From Welwitschia mirabilis (taxonomy: Eukaryota; Gnetophyta; Gnetopsida; Welwitschiales), in the NCBI GenBank assembly GCA_051453625.1, contig JBOZIK010000001.1:97819700-97883699 (forward strand): 64,000 nucleotides of DNA. Direction: 5' to 3'. Each line of letters starts with the position of its first letter. Position 1 is the first letter of the stretch. Below the pieces are notes generated by a model. That model was not told where the DNA came from. It worked only from the letters and a program-made list of their open reading frames with translations, and did not search any database. Position numbers and translations under genes: made by a program. This document shows positions 55,900 to 64,000 of this stretch, piece by piece.

Positions 55900-56868
55900 A
55901 AACACATACCCTTTTATCAAAAATTTACAAATAGTCACTTTGCTAGAAAACAACTAGAAGCATTAGAAATTTTCAAGGAAGTGAAAATCAATATCCCTTT
56001 TTTAGAAGCCATTAAATAAGTCCTTTCTTCTGTCATATGCACTGTTAAAAAAAGGATGAATGTAAAGAGTAAAGACTTCCTTGCTCAACAAACTAGTATT
56101 ATCATTCAAAATCAAATCCTTCCAAAATACAAAGACCTATGATGTCCTACAATATCCATAACTATTAGTAATACAAACTTCCAATAAGACTTGTTAGATC
56201 TTAGAGCTAGTATTAATATTTTACCTTATAGTATCTACAAGGTACTTGGTTTAAATGATCTCAAGGATACCAAACTTAAATTATAATTAGTTGATAATTC
56301 CTTGAATATACCTTTGGTGATAGTTGAAGATGTGATTGTCCAAGTTGAAAATTGGTACTTTCTATTATACTTTGTAGTCTTGGAGATGGAAATGACTAAA
56401 AGCCAAACCATTCCTATCATCTTATGGAGATTGTTTCTTGCTACTTCTAATGCCTTTATCAATTGTGAAAATGGCCTTTTGAACATTTCATTTGAAAACA
56501 TAATTATTAAATTAAATGTTTTCAATACTATAAAGCAAACTGATGATTTAAAAGAAGCGGACTTTGTTGAACGACTTGATGATCTTGATTCTTATCCTTA
56601 TAAGAAAAAAGTTATTTTTCTTTCATTTTATTTGGATTTTTATTTACATGATAACAATTCTACTTATGAAATGGAATTGCCTCTTGAAAATATAAAATTC
56701 ATCTTTGATGATAATCCTCTTGATTCATTGATTTCTTCATCTATGCCTTTATCAAAAGAAAATACTTTTCAAGAATTATTAGCTAAGCAAGAGAAAGGGA
56801 TAGGATGGTCCTATTATGACTTAAAATCTTTAAACCTTAAGCAATATTCTTCTTACATCCTTCTTTAA
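55900..56868 (+). pseudogene. Athila-like aspartic protease region
   Basis: Reads LEIFKEVKINIPFLEAIK, KDFLAQQTSIIIQNQILPKY, then LLDLRASINILPYSIYKVLG, where the catalytic D-x-G is changed to D-L-R. Next come IVEDVIVQVENWYF, FVVLEMEM, IPIILWRLFLATSNAFINCE (the I-L-G-R-P-F motif with G changed to W) and ELNVFN-like LNVFNTIKQ. A 188-codon open frame runs 56302-56868 and ends in KEENTFQELL-like NTFQELLAKQEKGIGW, the segment after protease in Athila polyproteins. The active site is lost, so it is a pseudogene. Confidence 0.85.
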
Positions 56869-57007
56869 TTTTTTTAAAGTCATGTGTGAAGTCTTTTCAT
56901 AACAAAATTTCTACATCCCATTCAGGACTTAATCAACCACTATCTTCTTTGCTCTTGATCCTATTTCACATTTACCCATAAGTGCATATCAAACTTGTAA
57001 ATCTAAA

Positions 57008-57244
57008 TTGATATTATCAAATGATCTTAAACTAGATTTACCTACTCTAGCCTTGGAAAGCTTGGATCAAACTATTAAAAAACCTCTTGCGTTTAAAAAT
57101 GCTCTTTTCATAGAAAACCCTAATCATGACCATCCTTCTCACCTACATTTTTCCAAGTCACCTTCATGTAATCCCTTATCACCTACATTTCATCCACCTC
57201 TTCCAACATCTTATGAGTTCATGAGAATGATTGATCCCAGTTAA
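57008..57244 (+). pseudogene. short pol-linker remnant after protease
   Basis: The frame includes LDLPTLALESLDQTIKKPLA and FKNALFIENPN, resembling the P-x-L-E-L-K-x-L-P linker that normally precedes RT. It then turns proline/serine-rich and stops. RT does not follow. Confidence 0.5.
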
Positions 57245-58660
57245 TGGTTTTTCCTTCAAATCATGAATAAAGANNNNNNNNNNATGGTCTTTTCTTAATT
57301 TATGAATAAAGAGATTTTTACCTTTTCAAAGATTAGTTAAATTTTTGTTCATTTTTACTTTTTCATTAACTTGTTCTTTGAATGTTTGAGTTCATTATTA
57401 AGATTTGCATGCATTTAGAGATCTCCAATTAGAAACCAAAGGAAAAAGTGGATTTTTTTCTTTTATGGCAATTCTTTGTTTTAAAGCATTTATGGGGTTG
57501 ATATTACTTTCTCTATTAGGCTATTGAGCCAATAACCTATTTTCATGTGGCATGAATACAAAAAGAAAAAATAATAAGAGCAAAAAATATCAAAAAAATA
57601 TTAAATATCTTTAGCACATATTTTTATGATATTTTCTATTGGATTTATTTAAGTACTTTTGGGCTATAAATGCCTACTAGTAATGTAGCTTTAACAATTC
57701 ATTTGTGATACATTCATCTACATTGAGGATATACATGCTTGCTAGCAATATAACACCAAATCATTTTTATATGACATGTTAAATCTATTTGAAGAAGGTA
57801 TCACAACACTAAATTCTCAATGTGATTAAATGCTTAAAACTTGGATGCACATGAAACAAGGAGGAAATGAATGAAACTAAGATGGGATTGGAGAAATATT
57901 GTGTTTGCTTATTTTAATAATTAAATTTGACATTCCTTAGTTAGTTATGGTTTTGCAAGGATTTACTATAATAGACTTTTCTTTATCTTGGTAAAGAATT
58001 GACCTGAATTATGTAAATAAATAAGACCATTAGCTTGTATTTTCATCTTGTCTCATTTATTCAAAAGACACATAGTATGGTTCATAGGATGCATAGTAGG
58101 GTTTTGAATGTCATTCATTTACTTCACATTTTCACTCACTTTCATTATCCATTTTAAGTCACAATCCTTCGATTCCTCTTTATATGAAAGTGCATCAATA
58201 CATACATTGTGTTTTTTATGATTTATCCCATATATCCATGTCTATATCTAAGAAAAATAAATCCAGACTATTGATAAGATTTTGTCATCTAATGACCCTT
58301 ATTTCACCCACTTTCTATAAAAAATTATAATTTCCAAGCCGATCACATCAAGCACTCATTTTTCCTATGATCAAAACATCATTGCAATTCTCGTCTAGTT
58401 TGTGCAAGCCACATGTCAAAGTTAAATTGGTGTCCCTACCTAACTTCACTAGCACTACTATCTTTTCATCTTTCTATGCTTCTAATTTTAATTTACAATG
58501 CTATCTAGCTATCCTCTTGGTTTTCAGATCATTAGTGAGATTTGTTTTATTCTAGAAGTCTAACTGCTATACTTCCACTTCATTTTTACTTTCTTAACTT
58601 TAATTTTTATTTTGATTTTATTTTACACTCATTTTTATTTCTTATATTTTATTCTTTTAG
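57245..58660 (+). other. no gene recognised where RT, RNase H and integrase would be expected
   Basis: AT-rich, with a short N gap near 57274-57283. No Y-x-D-D, RNase H or integrase motif was seen in the frames examined. The distance to the next coding segment (about 1.4 kb) is far too short for a full pol. Confidence 0.6.
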
Positions 58661-58663
58661 GAA

Positions 58664-59736
58664 ATGATGAGTGGAAGAATAAGCCTCTTTTTGGAGGAAG
58701 ACATCTTTACATCAGTTCTTACTTTATTTATACCCTTACACTTAACAAGATTTAAGTAAGGAATTAAAACTATTTTCTCAAAGGGGATGGTACCTTTACT
58801 TTTCCAAACTACTTTGGAGTTTTATAGGAGTGCAACAATTAATGAAGATAATTCCTGTGTAATCCACTTCTCTGTTTGCTATACTTCCTTTATTATTTCT
58901 TTGAATGATGTAAAAATCTTGTTAGGAGTAGAGTACCACAATAGTTTGCCTTACATTCTTATCAATTCCCTTATCTACTGTTGTACCAATTTTAATGTTG
59001 ATTATTCACATAATTGATAAAGAATCCTACCTTGCAAATACATCTACAAAAACCAATTTGCACTCTTGAGGTTCATTATTCAAAATTCTTTACTCACCTC
59101 TTATGTAACTAATGCCTATAGTAGTCACCTTGACATGACTAAGATCATCCAAAATAGTAAACCATTTGATATTTTTAAGTTTCTTTTTAATACTATAGCC
59201 AACAATATGAATCACAAGAGTAATATTCCTCTTCCTTTCTTAGTTTCGAACTTAGTTTATAATGCCTTAGCTCACACCTTATACTTTGAGGGATGGGATA
59301 AAACCTTTACTAAAACCATAACCCTTATAAAGATTACTCAACTTGAGAAGTGAAAGAATTAGGATTGGATTCTATAAGGCCTTCAAGAAGTTTAAAAGGA
59401 AAATAAAAGAAATCCTTCTTCTCCTCATTGTCCTCCTTCTTTAAACTCTTCACTCATTATAAGAAGAAAGGGAAAAGCTTCCACTGGTGAAACTTCTCAT
59501 ACTACTTATTGTCCACCTTCTTTTGCTCCTCCTTCTACCACTCATAGACATCTCTCAACTACTTCAAATGATACTTTTCTAGAGAAAGTCCATAAATATC
59601 AAAGGAATTGGATTGAAAAATTATGGAAAAAGATGAAAAAGATTATAAAGAAATGTGAAGAGATATCTAAGAAGCCAGAAGAAATGAATTGGAAACTAGA
59701 AAGGTTGGCTTCTCATAAAATATCTATGAGTTAAAA
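58664..59736 (+). pseudogene. distal plant-retroelement ORF (putative plant transposon domain), broken
   Basis: Frames read LEFYRSATINEDNS, VCYTSFIISLNDVKILLGVE (58787-59017), then after a shift LTSYVTNAYSSHLDMTKIIQ, PFDIFKFLFNTIANNMNH and LPFLVSNLVYNALAHTLYFE (59066-59353). The tail 59393-59736 is Ser/Pro-rich, then a basic, probably coiled-coil end (VHKYQRNWIEKLWKKMKKII). The pattern E-F-Y-x-x-L ... x-G-V followed by a helical block matches the ORF often found downstream of pol in Athila-like elements, of unknown function. Frameshifts at about 59020 and 59355. Confidence 0.6.
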
Positions 59737-60651
59737 TTTTCTAATCTTCTCTCTCTCACACTCTCTATCATTTGTATTGTTTGATTGTAATAGCTACATT
59801 ATACTTGTATTTTGCTTTATTATAATGTCTTTTCAGTTTAATAGAAAATCAATACCAAGTTCTATTTTTTAAAAAAAAACTAGATTTTATTCTAAACTAT
59901 CATGTAACTTCAAATATCTTAATTCAGCTGTCAAGCTCTGAAATGTAAGAATTAATGTCTAACTTTTAATAAAGCCAGTGCCATCGACATATCTAACTGA
60001 CATAGTTGCCCTATTTTGTATAAATAGATTTCCATTTTTTGCAAATTCTCTTGATTACATTTACTATATTTTTAGAATAAGTCTCAGTTAAAAAGTCATA
60101 GAAATGGACTGAATCAAATATCTATTTTACATTTTCATTTCAAAATCATCACATTCATCCCTTGTTTTCCATCTTATTTCAGTTATTTCTAAAGTTTTAT
60201 GGCCACATATTTTAGATTCAGAACTTCAAGACATTATAAAATAAAGTTTTTATCTTTAAGTTTTTTATTTTCACTAGTTTGCACTTTAGCTTTCCTAGTT
60301 TATTCATGCATTGAACATTTTTCTTTTCTTCTAGTTGCTTCCTTTTCTAGCTCATTCTAGACCACATTAGCATATGCATTATTCATTCCTAATTATTTTT
60401 ACATTCAAATTTTTCATCTCAAAAATACTTGGAGGAAAAAGTTCAGCTTTGATTGGAAGAAATGGAATTTACACTTAAAGTAATTACTTTTCATGCTCTA
60501 TCTTATACTTAAAGTGTAATTTTAGAGTACATTAGCTAAATTTTTTTCAAATCATCCTTCATATTCTGATACTTGATTGAATTAATTTATAATTTTTGAG
60601 ATGTTATCTAATTTTTTGACACACTATTTTTGTTAAGGGACTAGCAAAAAA
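59737..60651 (+). other. 3' untranslated region of Athila-like element
   Basis: AT-rich sequence between the distal ORF and the polypurine tract, with no recognisable coding. Confidence 0.5.
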
Positions 60652-60665
60652 TTGGTTGGAGGGTA
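60652..60665 (+). other. polypurine tract of Athila-like element
   Basis: TTGGTTGGAGGGTA immediately before the TGATACC start of the 3' LTR. Purine-rich, but interrupted by T. Confidence 0.6.
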
Positions 60666-62006
60666 TGATACCACTCAAAATTTGACATTTATGTCAAGTA
60701 ATTAAGGTATTTTTAGCAAGTTTAATTAATCATCATGGCAATTTTATATATTTTTATTAGTTAAGGTTGAAAATCTTGTTTAACTACTAATATCCCTAAA
60801 TAGTATCATTTTGCAAGTTAAAGTATAACATTAAGAGCATCATGGTAGGAGATTAAGCTATGTAGAGCATATTTAATGGCAGAACTAGTCATAGGCATGA
60901 AAATACTAGTTTCTTGAATAAAATTAGTATCATACTTACATTCCTGAGTTCTCTTGATGCACATAATTCATTTTCATAGTTTCTATAAAGAGAAGATACA
61001 CAAAGAATATTTTATAAGAAGAACCCCTTAATTTAGTCCCATCATATTTTATGTACTTTGGGCATTATTTAGAATGGCTTCATTAGGCCTTAGAAGCCCT
61101 AATTGAAAACTCTAATCTAAGCCTATAAATTCCCTTCATCACTTCATTTAAAAGGGATAATTTCCATTGTAATATTTCAAGAGATTGAAGATTTAGTCAT
61201 GAGTTCTTTCTAAGCCTTTCATAAGGATGGGCTAGCTACTAAGCTAGCATGATGTTTTTCGGTTTAGCATGAGTACGGTTTTTGATTGTTATATTTACTT
61301 ATTCTTATAGTAAAGCATGATATGTTCTTATTTTATTTCTTTAATATCAAGTGTGACTATCATACTTTTTATGCTTAGGATTGGCTAGGTTATGCTTTTA
61401 CTTTAAGATCTAGTTTGGTGATTATCCTTTACATTTTAGCTTCTATAATCTAAATGTTTATTCGATGGATCTTGGGAGACTTCTACTTTCTATGCTTATT
61501 TCCTTCTCACTATGAAGGATAGATGGATTGGTTATATTGCACTCATGTCTATAATAGATGAGATTATGCCATTGTGCTTAACCTAGAACTACTGAATACT
61601 CATGATCATAGTGAATTATATCATTGTAAATGAGTTGTAAGTAAAGTAATATGTTTTCATTATAAGTAATTATGATTTCCCTTGAATTTTTTATGTTAGT
61701 TTGAATACTATGTTTCATTCCTAGCTCTTTAAATATTATCTAAATATCTAATACTTTCTACTTCTATACTTGTTTCACTTATAGCTTTTGTCATCTATCT
61801 CTAAGGAATAATGACACTATAACTATACTATAAATGTAAGTTCTAGTACTTTTAGTAAAGGCTAGGTTTTGCCATGCAAGATTTGTATCTCTAAGGCAAT
61901 CTTGTGAATTATCATATATTAAGACAGATATAAGCATAGCCAAATTTCACTATGAATAGTATGAATTTTTTAATAAAATAGGTCATGCATGGGATTCTAT
62001 GAATCA
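60666..62006 (+). repeat. 3' LTR of Athila-like element
   Basis: About 1.3 kb. Matches both parts of the 5' LTR. The section 60925-61130 corresponds to sequence hidden by the 664-N gap. Similarity fades after 61955, and the exact end (between about 61960 and 62006) is uncertain. Confidence 0.82.
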
Positions 62007-62950
62007 ATTTTAGTTACACCTATAAAAAGATTAAGTTATTATCATTTTCAAAATTAAAAATAAAATCATATGCTAAAAAGAGATGGAATTTTTATTTTTA
62101 TTTCTTCATGGATTTATAATGGGAATAGTGAAATTTATTTTCAATGGAAGAAGCTAAATTATTAAACTAATATAAATGTATTTTATATTAACTTATAAGA
62201 AAGATAATATCAATGGTAAATGTCAATTATTCTAACCTAATAATAAAACACTTCAATCTCCATGAAATCTATATATGTAACATGTAAAATTATTCCTAAC
62301 TTTTTGACTTTATCCTATAATAATGGTATCCAAGAAAGAACTCCTAAAAATCCTTTTCATCTTATAGTAAGACTATTAGCCTTCTAATGGAGTTAAACAA
62401 TAGTATATTATGAAGTAATTCATTTTCCACGCATGCAAGAATATACTTGTTTTAGTAAGAGGGTAATCATGACAATTTGCCATGGAATGGGATGTGTATT
62501 CCTTCCCATATGTAAATCATAGCATGATTATTTCATTCACTAAAACATATCATGCATGATTAGATAAGAATTTAATCATAAAATTTTTTAAATTGAATAT
62601 AAATTTGAGTTAAGCTTAAAATTTTAAAGAATTTTCAAACATTAGATGTCTTTAGGCCATATGGACTAATCAAAATAACATCTATACCTAATAAGAGATA
62701 TTTAGTATATGATCATGAGGTCATAAATCCTCAAAATCAACATTTCACTAAGAGGTATTAAAAAAGACTAAACAATAGACAGGATCATTCAGTTCAATAT
62801 CAAAATTCTAAAAATGATCAAAATGAAGATACAAGACCACTAGAATAGCTTATAATGGGGATATACAAGGGATGAAAACCAATCCATATTAACACCATTA
62901 AGAGAGAACAACATATACATCCTTACTAATATCACTTAATTGTCTCTATT
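62007..62950. other. no gene recognised
   Basis: AT-rich. May be the 3' continuation of the minus-strand Athila-like fragment that follows. Confidence 0.4.
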
Positions 62951-62954
62951 CACC

Positions 62955-63640
62955 TACATGATTTTTAGCTTTTATTATCCTAAACTATCATACTATAAAA
63001 ATAGAAATTCAAGGGAATTATGAAGAGTTAAGAAGATTCAAGAAAGTGTCAGAGGTAATGGATGGATGATATGGCTTTGTTCTTTGTCCATTAAGTGCCT
63101 TCTTGATAAGTGGATTTAAGATTATAATAACTTCATGAAAAAAGATTTCTTAAGCTTTTAAGGGTCCATTATATGTAGATATTGACTTATTATGTAATAA
63201 ATGCATGCATGAATTACATAATAAAAAATCATCATTAGGGATATAGTATTTCCTAATGATATAAGCATCATGATATTTTATTCATCCCATTTTTAAATAC
63301 AGTATTCTCATAAGATTTCTTTATAATCACTTCAAACTCATTAAGATTAAGCTTACTAAATTCTAAAGAATAAACAATGCTATGATTAAGATATTTAATT
63401 TTATAAAAATCTTTACATTTTATTTCAATATAAAGATGACATATCTTAGTAAAAATAAGCCTATAAGGAGAAAATTTCAATAGAGATTTTAGAAGTGCTT
63501 TAGTAAGCCCAAAGAGCATCATTCAGACAAAGTGATAAGCTCAAATTTTGTTTTAAAATTTATGTAGAATTATGTTTTAAAAAATATAAACCATTTATAA
63601 TATATGTGGATGTTGCATGTAATGCATAATTTAAGTCTTT
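62955..63640 (-). pseudogene. Athila-like integrase C-terminal region (degenerate)
   Basis: The minus strand reads NDALWAY, then (63522-63268) LKFSPYRLIFTKICHLYIEI, KIKYLNHSI, and LNLNEFEVIIKKSYENTVFK. This is the conserved S-P-Y-x-L-V-x-G-K-x-C-H-L-P-V-E region and the helical stretch that follows in Athila integrases. After a frame change it continues with KYHDAYIIRKYYIPNDDFLL, YNGPLKA and LNGQRTKPYHP, the C-terminal end of pol. The integrase core would lie beyond the window. The segment is orientated opposite to the Athila-like derivative ending at about 62.0 kb. Confidence 0.82.
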
Positions 63641-64000
63641 TTAATTTTATAAAAATAACAACCTCTTTCAGAATAATTTAACAATGATTTCTTATAACAA
63701 AATGGTTACATAATTATAGAAATATAATGATATATATTGATACTTAATAGAGAAATAAGGGAAAGAAAAACATGTAAAGAAGGAAAAAGAGGAATACAAA
63801 ATTTTTCAAAATTAGTTGCATCAACCATGATGGCTAATGTCTTACTTATGTATAAATAAGTATCTAAGTTATTCTATCGTAGGATAATGAGCTAAAGAGG
63901 TTTCATAACACTTAGGAATAGTTCTTATTTATAAGTGGATTATATTAGATTAATGTTGGGCTGTGGTATTCAAATGTTTTATTCTTATTCTTTAACATTA
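63641..64000. other. no gene recognised; probable decayed integrase upstream region
   Basis: Would hold the integrase core of the minus-strand fragment, but no D-D-E motif could be read. Confidence 0.35.

Larger units (their letters stand above)
46670..62006 (+). mobile_element. Athila-like Ty3/gypsy derivative lacking polymerase, with two nested LTR elements
   Basis: Direct repeats at 46670-50029 (interrupted) and 60666 to about 61960-62006 are its LTRs. Both start TGATA(A/C)CACTCAAA and share long blocks such as AGATTGAAGATTTAGT.ATGA, TTTGATGGATCTTGG/TTCGATGGATCTTGG and GAATTATCATATATTAA. The 3' LTR is preceded by a purine-rich TGGTTGGAGGGTA. The interior has gag, protease, a short pol linker, a gap of coding, and a distal ORF, but no RT, RNase H or integrase. 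One LTR element (from 46937) splits the 5' LTR and another (51091-54802) splits gag. The flanking 5-bp duplication of the host element itself could not be confirmed. Confidence 0.82.

Noticed and set aside
58367-58555. 62-codon plus-strand ORF between protease and distal ORF
   Set aside because: No resemblance to RT, RNase H or integrase. Composition is typical of chance AT-rich frames.
1-64000. tRNA or rRNA genes
   Set aside because: Primer-binding-site sequences resemble tRNA 3' ends, but no full cloverleaf-capable sequence or rRNA segment was seen.

Overview
This 64 kb window looks like intergenic and intronic DNA of a seed plant with a large, repeat-rich genome. The evidence is plant-type Ty1/copia and Ty3/gypsy elements primed with tRNA-Met-like sites (TGGTATCAGAGC type), a plant LINE, a BED/hAT transposase with plant-style introns, and one exon of a plant 5'-methylthioadenosine nucleosidase. 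Base composition is strongly AT-rich and nearly every transposon is badly decayed. A conifer-like or similarly bloated genome is my inference, not something the sequence proves. Runs of N mark assembly gaps (345-814, 1048-2028, 3201-3333, 15377-15476, 22437-22562, 29004-29013, 48511-49174, 50051-50062, about 57274-57283).

Left part (1-13 kb): a minus-strand copia element (5' LTR 4015-4307; 3' LTR cut by the window edge) is followed by two plus-strand remnants of gypsy integrase tails (4.3-4.65 and 5.6-6.05 kb). Next is a minus-strand gypsy element with a convincing 5' LTR (9732-10326) and degenerate gag, protease, RT and RNase H. Immediately beyond it lies the only good host-gene evidence: an intact terminal exon of an MTN-type nucleosidase (10807-11004, plus strand). 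The gypsy element therefore probably sits in a large intron of that gene, or the exon is an isolated gene fragment.

Middle part (13-46 kb): a candidate non-autonomous hAT element rich in ACTCG, a degenerate hAT transposase gene (20.09-23.3 kb, plus strand), a minus-strand coding remnant of unknown family (24.6-25.95 kb), an LTR copy at 27.17 kb, a locally GC-richer patch (29.24-29.96 kb), several tandem duplications, a probable SINE, a long minus-strand LINE (34.4-41.2 kb) whose 3' domain is duplicated in tandem, a minus-strand chromovirus integrase/chromodomain fragment (41.97-43.28 kb), and a second copy of the unknown coding remnant (45.45-46.56 kb).

Right part (46.67-62 kb): a plus-strand Athila-like gypsy derivative about 15.3 kb long encloses two other LTR elements. 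One small element sits inside its 5' LTR. A second sits inside its gag gene, flanked by a near-identical 5-bp target duplication (GAGAT/GAGAC). The host element keeps gag, protease and a distal plant-retroelement ORF, but RT, RNase H and integrase are absent, so it looks non-autonomous. Beyond it, at 62.96-63.62 kb, is a minus-strand Athila-like integrase tail. The host element may have landed in that older element.

No intact transposon gene was found. No rRNA, tRNA or CRISPR array was seen. The most interesting leads are the two-copy unknown coding family, the polymerase-less Athila derivative with its nested insertions, and the small LTR element carrying an unrecognised coding segment.
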